Assembly: GCA_964573545.1 (NCBI GenBank)
Contig: CAZNJQ010000008.1
Location: 1-25,556, forward strand
Length of the DNA: 25,556 nucleotides
Direction of reading: 5' to 3'
DNA from: CAZNJQ01 sp964573545
GTDB taxonomy: Bacteria; Patescibacteriota; Minisyncoccia; Phycocordibacterales; UBA2135
This document shows positions 12,912 to 19,513 of this stretch, in pieces (positions within the stretch are counted from its first letter, which is position 1; every line of letters begins with the position of its first letter). The position numbers and the translations under genes were made by a program. The notes beneath the pieces were generated by a model. That model was not told where the DNA came from. It saw only the letters and a list, made by a program, of their open reading frames with translations, and did no database searches.

Positions 12912-15665
12912 TTATATAGTAAAACCATACTTCTCGCGGATACGGGCGTCAACCTCAGTCCTGTCGGCGCCGAATCGCATGTACGACAGTTGCTTCAGCG
13001 TCTCTATCCTCCCGGTATCTCCCGGAGGAGGAAATGGAACCATGATATTGAAGGGCTTCAGGGGGCGACCGTGGGCAAGCAATTTCACGTAGGCGTTCAG
13101 ATTGTCGAGATTCATGAGGTCATTTTCCGAAAATACCGGCTCGAATTGTTTTTTCAAGAATTCGGCGTCATTGGCGCCGACGCGAAACGCGGCGAGGGAG
13201 CCCACGTTCCCGAACACCGCATTTTTTATCTTGTCTTCAAGCTGGGCGATGAATTGATGCGCGATAGTGAGACTCAATTTATATTTTCTCGCTTCGGACA
13301 AGATAGTCGCGATCGAATCGGTTGTCACGTTCTGGAATTCATCTATGTAGAGGTAAAACGGCGCGATTTCGTGCGGCCGCGAAGCATCGACACGCGAGAG
13401 CGCTGCCATGAGAATTTTCCCGACGATAATGAGGCCGATAAGGTTCGCATTTATGTCTCCGAGCCTGCCTTTCGCAAGATTCACAAGGAGGATTTTTCTC
13501 CCATCCATAATTTCCCTGAAATTAAATGATGACCTCTCCTGCGCGATAAGCGGCCGCATAAAATCGTTCGCGATGAAAACATCGAACTTACTCGTGATGT
13601 ACGGCACGATATTTTCAAGCGCCGACTCTCCGCCAGCCTTTATCGCAATATCCCTCCAAAATTGGTTGACGACCGGGTTCCGCGAGTGCGCCAGCTTAAG
13701 CTCCCTGAAGCGAGCATCGGAGAGCACGCGAGACACGTCGAGCAGGGTATTGCCGGACTCGGGATGCTCAAGCACGAGCATGGTCGCATTCCTGAAATAC
13801 TGCTCGAACATGGGCCCCATCGATTCGGGGACCGCGCCGTAGAGTTTCTGGAAGATACTGAAGAGTTCGTTCACGACGAACGTTTTCTGTTCGGGATACT
13901 GCTCGTCATACTGGAGCATATTAAGCGCGAACGCGCGCGCCACATATGCGGGGTCGAAATAGATAACGTCATCAAAACGGCGCTCCGGTATGCGACTTAA
14001 AATATCAAGAACATCGGTCCCGTGCGGGTCGATGAAGCACACCCCCTCTCCCTGCTCTATATCCTGGATGATCATGTTCTTGAGGAGTGTCGTCTTTCCG
14101 GTACCGGTTTGGCCGATGACATAGAAATGCCGCAAGCGGTCCTCTTTCGTAAGGAATGCTTCAGTCTCGACATTCCTGTCTTTATTGAATCCCAGAAACG
14201 TCCCCTCGTGAGGAACATCCGCCGGAGCGGGAGCGGTCCCTGCTTTTGCGTGCTTGAACTGCGGCGCCCCTTTCACGCCCGCCGTGGGCAAGTGTACGAG
14301 CGTCGTTAATTCCTTCACCGAGAGCGGCACGGCATCTGCGGGACGGAATTCGCGGAAAGAAAAATCTTTGAAAAAAGAGGTGCGCGCACTGCCCGAGAGG
14401 CGCGAAAAAGAAAGGGTGTTTCCGTTCGTATTCTCGAACTGGCTGAAAGCGGACTCTATGTCGCGCGCAATTTCTTCCGCGCGCGCCGGGGTACCGGCAG
14501 ATGCGACAATGCGAATATTCGCTTCCGGGATGGCGCTTCCGACCTTCTTCTGGATAGTCTCGACAAGCAACTGGTCCGGTGCGCGCGGCGGCTCGTCTTT
14601 TTTCTTCTTCGCGGGGGTTTTAAAAATGTCTTTCGCTGTCTTTAAGAATTCGCCCGTAGCGGAGAAAGAGACATCGAGGGCCTCTTTCGGCGGAACCCCC
14701 TTCTGAAGCTTCTGAAGCGCTGTCTTGAATTTTTCGAGATATTTTTCGCCCGCAGGATGAAAGACGACTTGCAGCGCCGCTCCTTCGCCCGCAGTTTTAA
14801 TTTTTGAAAATGCGTTTACGACGACATTGAAGGGATCATAATCGAACTCGTCATATGTCTTGATGGGAAAAATCGAATTCTTCGCGAGTCCGGCGCGCGA
14901 GCCGACAGAGACGCCGCCGTCGATAAACACGTTGTAGTCGTCTTTCTGTTCCTTGATTTGCGCATGCGGGAATATGGAAAGAATATGTTTTTCAAAAAGG
15001 CTCTTCTTGTGGTCGGGCACCGCGGCATACACAAGCACCTGGGAACCTCCATCAGGAACTGCGAGCTCGAGCGTAAAATGGCTCTTTTCTCCCTTCCCCT
15101 CTCCGGAAGCGGAAAGCATGCCTGCATAGAATTGCTCCATGCGGGACAAAAGTTCTTTCAAGGTCTTCCGCTCCGCCTCTTCGCCGGATACTTCCGGGAT
15201 GGCGACCTCGTAGAGCGTCATGCGGAGGACGTTCCACGGCGCGCCTTCCTTGCCCCACCCTTTTGCGGGGAAACCCTCCTTCAGATATTCAACGACAAAC
15301 CGATGAAAATCATCCTCGATATGGGGGTTCCGCATCCGTTCTACGACAGAGAGAGCCGAGAGAAGTCCCCTTTCCTGCAAAATACCGATGAGCTCTCCCA
15401 TCGCGTCGTCGTGAGCTTCCGGCGAGAGATTTAAAACGATTTTCTCAAGCTCCTTCTCGGGTAACGCTTCTGGTTTTGGTTCGCGAGCCGAAGGAGGCAT
15501 TTTTGCATATGTTTGGAGTTCCTCTTTAATCAGCGCATCGCGGTCATACGATTCGTTCTTCCCGCGGAGTTCTTCTTCTTTTTTTGCCACCGCCTCACGA
15601 AGACGCCGGAGTTCTTCTTCGGCATTCCGCGACCACACTTTCTCTTTCGTCCGTTCAGATTCCAT
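12912..15665 (-). CDS. VirD4/TraG-like DNA-transfer ATPase with N-terminal coiled coil
   Basis: 917 residues. Residues 1-50 are a charged coiled coil. Residues 60-480 are a large unassigned region with two similar parts that each discuss strands and an IFPHAQIKE/IPEANIRI-type segment, perhaps a duplicated alpha/beta domain. The ATPase follows, with Walker A GQTGTGKTT at 518-526, GVCFIDPHGTDVLDIL at 541-556, Walker B FYLYIDEFQN at 770-779 and a sensor-like IAHQF (801-805). The C-terminal part (about 760-880) matches the TraM-recognition region of TraG/TraD coupling proteins. Such hexameric motors pump DNA. No relaxase or other type IV secretion genes are in the window, so the role may be chromosome or plasmid DNA transfer, or DNA uptake. 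A TATAAT box ends 7 nt before the ATG, predicting a leaderless mRNA. Confidence 0.87.
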   Translation of the reverse strand: MESERTKEKVWSRNAEEELRRLREAVAKKEEELRGKNESYDRDALIKEELQTYAKMPPSAREPKPEALPEKELEKIVLNLSPEAHDDAMGELIGILQERGLLSALSVVERMRNPHIEDDFHRFVVEYLKEGFPAKGWGKEGAPWNVLRMTLYEVAIPEVSGEEAERKTLKELLSRMEQFYAGMLSASGEGKGEKSHFTLELAVPDGGSQVLVYAAVPDHKKSLFEKHILSIFPHAQIKEQKDDYNVFIDGGVSVGSRAGLAKNSIFPIKTYDEFDYDPFNVVVNAFSKIKTAGEGAALQVVFHPAGEKYLEKFKTALQKLQKGVPPKEALDVSFSATGEFLKTAKDIFKTPAKKKKDEPPRAPDQLLVETIQKKVGSAIPEANIRIVASAGTPARAEEIARDIESAFSQFENTNGNTLSFSRLSGSARTSFFKDFSFREFRPADAVPLSVKELTTLVHLPTAGVKGAPQFKHAKAGTAPAPADVPHEGTFLGFNKDRNVETEAFLTKEDRLRHFYVIGQTGTGKTTLLKNMIIQDIEQGEGVCFIDPHGTDVLDILSRIPERRFDDVIYFDPAYVARAFALNMLQYDEQYPEQKTFVVNELFSIFQKLYGAVPESMGPMFEQYFRNATMLVLEHPESGNTLLDVSRVLSDARFRELKLAHSRNPVVNQFWRDIAIKAGGESALENIVPYITSKFDVFIANDFMRPLIAQERSSFNFREIMDGRKILLVNLAKGRLGDINANLIGLIIVGKILMAALSRVDASRPHEIAPFYLYIDEFQNVTTDSIATILSEARKYKLSLTIAHQFIAQLEDKIKNAVFGNVGSLAAFRVGANDAEFLKKQFEPVFSENDLMNLDNLNAYVKLLAHGRPLKPFNIMVPFPPPGDTGRIETLKQLSYMRFGADRTEVDARIREKYGFTI

Positions 15666-15672
15666 TGAGTTT

Positions 15673-15678
15673 ATTATA
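15673..15678 (-). promoter_or_regulatory. -10 box (TATAAT) of the VirD4-like gene, leaderless
   Basis: TATAAT (15678-15673, minus strand) ends 7 nt before the ATG at 15665, so transcription should begin at or next to the start codon. No convincing -35 box is present. No Shine-Dalgarno sequence is seen. Confidence 0.6.
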
Positions 15679-15734
15679 CACGATGCGGGGAACTGGCCAC
15701 TGCGAATACGGCGCTAGCCATCTGCGGGAGCCAC

Positions 15735-15803
15735 ATGAAAAATGGAAAACGCCACCCGAGGGTGACGTCTTCCAGTGTATCCACCTTTCGAACCCGGAGG
15801 TAA
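15735..15803 (+). CDS. Possible 22-residue basic peptide
   Basis: An ATG at 15735 preceded by GGGAG (4 nt gap) opens a 22-codon frame, MKNGKRHPRVTSSSVSTFRTRR, ending at a TAA at 15801-15803. It overlaps, on the opposite strand, the candidate small RNA. The good ribosome binding site is its main support. No family is recognised, and no clear plus-strand promoter was found upstream. It may be chance. Confidence 0.25.
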   Translation: MKNGKRHPRVTSSSVSTFRTRR

Positions 15804-15816
15804 GAAAACTGGATAC
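15738..15816 (-). ncRNA. Candidate structured small RNA or leader upstream of the VirD4-like gene
   Basis: A minus-strand transcript from the promoter at 15823-15850 would begin near 15816. It can form a helix of TGTATCCA (15817-15810) with TGGATACA (15783-15776), or alternatively TCCAGT (15813-15808) with ACTGGA (15776-15771); the two share bases and exclude each other. A GC-rich hairpin follows (CGTCACCC/GGGTGGCG, 15767-15750), then TTTT and, after a short gap, TTTTT. One pair of this hairpin is G-U on the minus-strand RNA but would be C-A on the plus strand, supporting minus-strand transcription. Promoter, switchable helices and terminator together suggest an sRNA or a riboswitch-like attenuator. 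I do not recognise a known RNA family. An overlapping 34-codon minus-strand frame (ATG at 15818) also exists. Confidence 0.45.
15746..15767 (-). terminator. Intrinsic terminator-like hairpin ending the candidate small RNA
   Basis: Minus-strand CGTCACCC (15767-15760) pairs with GGGTGGCG (15757-15750), including one G-U pair, and is followed by TTTT (15749-15746). A further T-run lies at 15742-15738. The pairing is better on this strand than on the plus strand. It ends transcription about 70-80 nt after the predicted start, before the VirD4-like gene. Confidence 0.5.
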
Positions 15817-15822
15817 ATCCTA

Positions 15823-15850
15823 ATTATATTGCGCCCACGGGCCCAGACAA
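15823..15850 (-). promoter_or_regulatory. Promoter TTGTCT-16-TATAAT of the candidate small RNA
   Basis: TTGTCT (15850-15845) and TATAAT (15828-15823) are 16 bp apart on the minus strand. No large open reading frame begins just downstream, and the next coding region (15665) has its own -10 box, which points to a separate short transcript. Confidence 0.6.
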
Positions 15851-15859
15851 GCCCGTTTC

Positions 15860-15879
15860 TGTTGATAACCTGTGGATAC
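15860..15879 (+). promoter_or_regulatory. Pair of DnaA-box-like sites
   Basis: TGTTGATAA (15860-15868) and TGTGGATAC (15871-15879) each differ by one base from the DnaA box TGTGGATAA and lie 2 bp apart in the same orientation. They sit about 35 bp upstream of the promoter of the DDAH-like gene. There is no larger cluster and no dnaA or dnaN gene, so this is not convincing as an origin. It could be a DnaA-controlled promoter or chance. Confidence 0.3.
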
Positions 15880-15912
15880 TGTGGCATAAGGACGGATTTC
15901 GTCGAATGGTCG

Positions 15913-15940
15913 TTGAATTTCTGGCTTATTTAGCTATAAT
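15913..15940 (+). promoter_or_regulatory. Promoter TTGAAT-16-TATAAT of the DDAH-like gene
   Basis: TTGAAT (15913-15918) and TATAAT (15935-15940) are 16 bp apart. The -10 box ends 11 nt before the ATG at 15952, giving a predicted leader of about 5 nt. Confidence 0.75.
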
Positions 15941-15951
15941 TGCTCACAGAA

Positions 15952-16923
15952 ATGTGTCTAATGAGCACAGCGATGACGCTGCAAGTCCTCATGTGCAGAC
16001 CGACGCACTTTGACGTTACCGAGAAAGATAAGCATGGCAACACGCACATGGATCCCGCCAGGAGGCCAGACCGGGCGCGTGCGCATGAGCAATATGAAGC
16101 GCTTCTTCACATTTATGCCGCGCTTGGCATTCGCGTTGTTTTTGTAGAGCCCGGACACGGTCTTACCGACATGACGTTCACTGCGAACTGCGGATTCGTC
16201 TTCGGGAACAGTAACAAAAAATCAGTCGTGCTGAGTAATTTCCGCCCCGAACGCCGGCGCGGCGAACAGGAGCTTTTTTCTCTCTTTTTCCCGGAGCAAC
16301 TCGGATACAAAACCCTGTTCCTTCCCCCGTCTGTATATTTCGAAGGCTCGGGTGATGCGATACCATTCGGCGATGCGGTGTTCGTGGGACACGGATTCAG
16401 GACCTCGCACGAGGCAATCCCATATCTTCGCGCCATGACCGGGAAGCCCATCATCCCTCTCAAGCTTAAAAAATCTGCTGAGGGAAACGCTATCCAATAT
16501 CATCTCGACACCGCGATGTCGGTGTTCGAAGACGAACGAATTGTTATCGCATACAGAGGCGCGTTTACGGAAAAATCCTACGCGCGGCTCAAGCGGGCCG
16601 TTGCCGAGGCGAAGGGAAAGCTTTTCGAAGCCGCATACGAAGACGCCGCGTCTTTAGCGCTCAATACCGTCGTCGTGCCGAAGAAAGACATTGCTCCCGG
16701 AAACGGCGGTCGTGCACTGTTTTCGATGCGGCGCGGCATGGGCATCCTCCTTGCGCTTGAGAGCGACACTCCCCGCTTCCGCGGAGTCGCTATCACTTCG
16801 GACACCGCAAGCGCAGGCCTCCTCCGCACGATAGAGACGTGCGGATACTATCCCATCACCGTACCGCTCGGAGAATTCATAAAATCCGGCGGCGGCGCAT
16901 TCTGTCTTACAAAGATCCTGTAG
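15952..16923 (+). CDS. DDAH/arginine deiminase-like guanidino-group hydrolase
   Basis: 323 residues from the ATG at 15952, the first start after the promoter. ATGs at 15961 and 15973 are also possible. The family marks are MCRPTHFDV near the start, DMTFTANCGF (73-82), YFEGSGDAI (129-137), a catalytic His in HLDTAMSVF (184-192) and the nucleophilic Cys318 in SGGGAFCLTKIL at the C-terminus. This is the amidinotransferase/dimethylargininase fold, whose members hydrolyse arginine or methylated arginine, or transfer amidino groups, through a Cys thiouronium intermediate. The full His and Cys set suggests an active enzyme. The exact substrate is uncertain; arginine deiminase-type activity could yield citrulline for energy, but no carbamate kinase is nearby. 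A clear terminator follows. Confidence 0.85.
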   Translation: MCLMSTAMTLQVLMCRPTHFDVTEKDKHGNTHMDPARRPDRARAHEQYEALLHIYAALGIRVVFVEPGHGLTDMTFTANCGFVFGNSNKKSVVLSNFRPERRRGEQELFSLFFPEQLGYKTLFLPPSVYFEGSGDAIPFGDAVFVGHGFRTSHEAIPYLRAMTGKPIIPLKLKKSAEGNAIQYHLDTAMSVFEDERIVIAYRGAFTEKSYARLKRAVAEAKGKLFEAAYEDAASLALNTVVVPKKDIAPGNGGRALFSMRRGMGILLALESDTPRFRGVAITSDTASAGLLRTIETCGYYPITVPLGEFIKSGGGAFCLTKIL

Positions 16924-16944
16924 AAAGAACGTACAAGTGTCTCC

Positions 16945-16971
16945 AAAGAGTTCCTTCCGGAACTCTTTTTT
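16945..16971 (+). terminator. Intrinsic terminator after the DDAH-like gene
   Basis: AAAGAGTTCC (16945-16954) pairs with GGAACTCTTT (16959-16968) around a TTCC loop, and further T residues follow to 16971. It lies between convergent genes and may also act weakly on the minus strand for the PurD-like gene, which ends at 16983. Confidence 0.9.
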
Positions 16972-16982
16972 AATGAAAAAAA

Positions 16983-18275
16983 TTACAGTTCCCGCAAATA
17001 TCCCCAGCTGTGGAGCCTGTCGCTGTCTTCAAACCATCGGTCACCGATGTCTTTGCGATAATACATATTCGGTATAAGAATGTTGCTGATCCTGTTGTAC
17101 GCCTGGCTTTGGGCCTGCTTCATCGTCTGCCCCGTCCCGGTGACGATCAAAACGACGCCGGACGTTCCCGTGATGACCCACTCGCCGTCGACAATTTTGA
17201 CATCTTCTATGTGCACGCCTTCTGTGTTCGGTTTTTTAAAAATGATGACGGCATCTTTCGAATTAACTTCAAACGTCTTGTTGTCGTTGAATGGGAACGG
17301 TGGCACGACGACACGAACGCCGATCTGAAATCCGTTTTTTACCCTAAACTTCGGCACGGCGCCGCGCGCGAGGTCATACAGAAATTCCCCGATCGGGGTC
17401 GCCATCCCCTCCTGCTGGATGCTTATTGTGGGATATCCGAAACGCGCCGTAAATTCGAGCGGATAAATGCCGTTGCCGTTCACGATGCAGTTGATGTCTA
17501 TGTATCCCACATACCCGTGTTCTTTGAGCCGCGGGGCCATCTTCGCCAATGTCGCATTGAAAATTTTATTCGGATTGCTCCAAAACATCGTGGTTCCCAT
17601 CTCGCCCGTCGATGGTCCGATGTTTCCCGGAAAGAGTTTTTTGTGCTCAAAATTGACGTTTATGGGATATATGAATTCCGTCCCGTTGAAGAATGCGCCG
17701 ACGGCGACCTCGACGCCGACAACGCGCTTCTGGAGTTGAAACACTTTTATTTTCTTCGCCCACGCTTTTTTATACGCTTCCAGGACCTCGATGACATCAC
17801 GCCCGTCCTCTTCTTCCCCGGTAAAAAGAAATCGCTTGACGTTCTGCGCCTCTCCCGAAGGTTTTATCACGTATCGCTGCGGATTTTCTTTTACGAACTG
17901 TATCGCTTCATCAAACGACGTGAAATTCCTGTACGGAAGTATGGGGACACCCGCCTTCTTGAGCTCTTCTTGTCCAAACGCGCGGTCGTCTTCAAGCTGG
18001 TCCGTGTACGCGGCGCCGCCGACAACGTACTTGCCCTGCTTTCTAAGCTGCTCCGCTTTTTTTCCTTGACCGAGTACGTCGTCGAACACAACGACATCCG
18101 CCCAAGCGACATCGTCTTTCCAGTTCTCCGTCTTCGGCACAAACCCGTCGCCGATATCCTTCTCGGCGGGATTTTCTATAAAATATTTGACGTCATGCCC
18201 TTCACGCGCCACAGCCCACGCTATGTCGCTGATAAGGCCATCGATTGAAACAAAGAGAAATTTCTTCGGGGGCAT
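16983..18275 (-). CDS. PurD-like ATP-grasp ligase with altered motifs
   Basis: 430 residues, the length of phosphoribosylamine-glycine ligase (GARS). The order of domains also fits: a Rossmann-like N-domain, an ATP-grasp (YVIKPSGEAQN at 135-145, GPSTGEMGT at 220-228, YPLEFTARFGYPT at 271-283) and a GARS C-domain ending NMYYRKDIGDR. In true PurD the first ATP motif is K-x-D-G-L-A-x-G-K-G-V and the last is E-F-N-x-R-F-G-D-P-E. Here the former is KPSGEAQN and the latter EFTARFGYPT, so the metal-binding Asn and the DPE triad are changed. The protein may ligate a different carboxylate and amine. No other purine gene is present. It lies 10 nt after the CcdA gene on the same strand and has no promoter of its own that I can see. 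Confidence 0.75.
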   Translation of the reverse strand: MPPKKFLFVSIDGLISDIAWAVAREGHDVKYFIENPAEKDIGDGFVPKTENWKDDVAWADVVVFDDVLGQGKKAEQLRKQGKYVVGGAAYTDQLEDDRAFGQEELKKAGVPILPYRNFTSFDEAIQFVKENPQRYVIKPSGEAQNVKRFLFTGEEEDGRDVIEVLEAYKKAWAKKIKVFQLQKRVVGVEVAVGAFFNGTEFIYPINVNFEHKKLFPGNIGPSTGEMGTTMFWSNPNKIFNATLAKMAPRLKEHGYVGYIDINCIVNGNGIYPLEFTARFGYPTISIQQEGMATPIGEFLYDLARGAVPKFRVKNGFQIGVRVVVPPFPFNDNKTFEVNSKDAVIIFKKPNTEGVHIEDVKIVDGEWVITGTSGVVLIVTGTGQTMKQAQSQAYNRISNILIPNMYYRKDIGDRWFEDSDRLHSWGYLREL

Positions 18276-18285
18276 CGGATTAAAG

Positions 18286-18999
18286 CTAAAAGAGATAGAG
18301 CGAATAAATCATATATGCGCCGAGAGCGACAAGGAAGAGCCCTGTGAAGAGGCGCATTGCGCCGCGATGTTCCGCGCGCCACCGTTCCATAGATTCCGTC
18401 TTTCCGAAATACGCGATCGCAATGACGGCGAGAAGCGGGGCAACGAAAATAAAATTATACAAAAGAAGGTATGGGACAGCATCCGCGTACATGCCTTTTG
18501 CGAGAAGGGCCAAAATCGCAAAATACGGCGCACCGGTGCACGGAAGCTCCACGAGAACCACGAATATACCCAGAAGCCCCACGAGAAGAAGTGCGATATT
18601 CCGGTGCGAGACGTAGAACGACTCGATCCGGTCCGTGTACGCCTTCAGGCGTTCTGCGCCTCCCGGAAGCATCTGGAGCGTGAAGCCCCTACCGTACCAG
18701 AAATAATCCTTCATTTCAAAGAGCCCCGCAAGAATTGCAACAATAGCGGCAGCCCAATAAAACGCGCTTGCGATGCCGATAGAGACCGTAATCTTAAGAA
18801 TGCCGAAGCCAAGCGCAAGATATGTCGCATAGACGACGAAACTGTACAAAAGCCCGCCCACAATCATCTGCCCGCGGCTTTTGAACACCCGCGTCAAAAA
18901 TGCAAGGAGAAAAATCAAAACTCCCAGAACGCACGGGTTGATGCTATCCGCAAGCGCCGCGCTTATGACTATACCCAATGTGATTTCTTCAGCAATCAT
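18286..18999 (-). CDS. CcdA/DsbD-type thiol-reductant membrane transporter
   Basis: 237 residues with six to seven predicted membrane segments. Two cysteines sit where CcdA-family proteins keep their redox pair: Cys23 in DSINPCVLG and Cys154 in ELPCTGAPYF, each next to a Pro and a Gly-rich turn. CcdA and the DsbD membrane domain pass electrons from cytoplasmic thioredoxin to proteins outside the membrane. The next two genes upstream in the same operon encode a membrane-anchored thioredoxin-like protein with a CSFC motif and VKOR, natural partners for reduction and oxidation of extracytoplasmic thiols. A cytochrome c role is unlikely because no haem-binding or cytochrome gene is nearby. Confidence 0.88.
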   Translation of the reverse strand: MIAEEITLGIVISAALADSINPCVLGVLIFLLAFLTRVFKSRGQMIVGGLLYSFVVYATYLALGFGILKITVSIGIASAFYWAAAIVAILAGLFEMKDYFWYGRGFTLQMLPGGAERLKAYTDRIESFYVSHRNIALLLVGLLGIFVVLVELPCTGAPYFAILALLAKGMYADAVPYLLLYNFIFVAPLLAVIAIAYFGKTESMERWRAEHRGAMRLFTGLFLVALGAYMIYSLYLF

Positions 19000-19028
19000 C
19001 TCAATACGGCAAAATCTCGTTGTCTGTT

Positions 19029-19493
19029 TTAAAGAGACGCTTCTCCCTGACCTTCATCCGCTCCGTCATTCGCTTCGTCTTTTGTGAAAGGACACCCCGA
19101 GACCGTGCTCAAGTCCTCAAGCGCCACGACACCCGCGGGGAACCGGTAGACATCGTTTCCTCCTGCATCCTCTTTAATCCACGTCGGCGTGCCAGTTATA
19201 TTCTTCGCGATACACCGCTCGGTCTGCGGCAAGGGGTTTCTCGGGTCGCACTCAATTTCGCGGATAAATCGGAATGACGGCCCGAAAAGCGCACGTTGTT
19301 TCGCGCAGAATGAGCACGTCGCCGAGCCGTACATGCGCAAACCCGAATCATAGAGACACTGCGCGAACGTGTCATATTCGCCCGCCTTGGCGCTCTCGAG
19401 CCCCCCTTTCGGTCCCGAGAAAACAAACGCCGCTCCCGCGACGATAAAGAGCCCTCCGACGACCGACGTAACGATGACATTGTTCTGGTTCAT
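19029..19493 (-). CDS. Membrane-anchored thioredoxin-like protein (VKOR partner)
   Basis: 154 residues. An N-terminal anchor (about 6-26, VIVTSVVGGLFIVAGAAFVF) leads to a thioredoxin-fold domain with the redox motif Cys60-Ser-Phe-Cys63 (GSATCSFCAKQRALFG) and the cis-proline TGTPTW (100-105). Further cysteines lie at 46, 82, 94 and 134. The pattern C-x2-C-x-K...EC...C...I-x-G-x-P-T-W is that of the thioredoxin domain fused to bacterial VKOR proteins; here it is a separate gene right after VKOR. It would be oxidised by VKOR and pass disulfides to secreted proteins, or be reduced by CcdA encoded next. A-rich sequence precedes the ATG, with no Shine-Dalgarno. Confidence 0.87.
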   Translation of the reverse strand: MNQNNVIVTSVVGGLFIVAGAAFVFSGPKGGLESAKAGEYDTFAQCLYDSGLRMYGSATCSFCAKQRALFGPSFRFIREIECDPRNPLPQTERCIAKNITGTPTWIKEDAGGNDVYRFPAGVVALEDLSTVSGCPFTKDEANDGADEGQGEASL

Positions 19494-19513
19494 AATTTTA
19501 TTTTTTTTAAATA

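Noticed and set aside
15776..15817. A tRNA suggested by TTCGAACCC near 15787-15795
   Set aside because: TTCGAA resembles a T-loop, but no 5-bp T-stem, acceptor stem or anticodon arm can be drawn on either strand.
15666..15951. Replication origin in the 286-bp spacer
   Set aside because: Only two imperfect DnaA-like boxes are present, there is no clear AT-rich unwinding region, and no dnaA, dnaN or rpmH gene is nearby.
17010..18248. A 412-codon plus-strand frame opposite the PurD-like gene
   Set aside because: It is the reverse-frame shadow of a conserved ATP-grasp gene; no domain, start signal or promoter supports it.
18187..19032. A 281-codon plus-strand frame opposite the CcdA gene
   Set aside because: The CcdA reading has membrane helices and redox cysteines. 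The opposite frame is a charged shadow.
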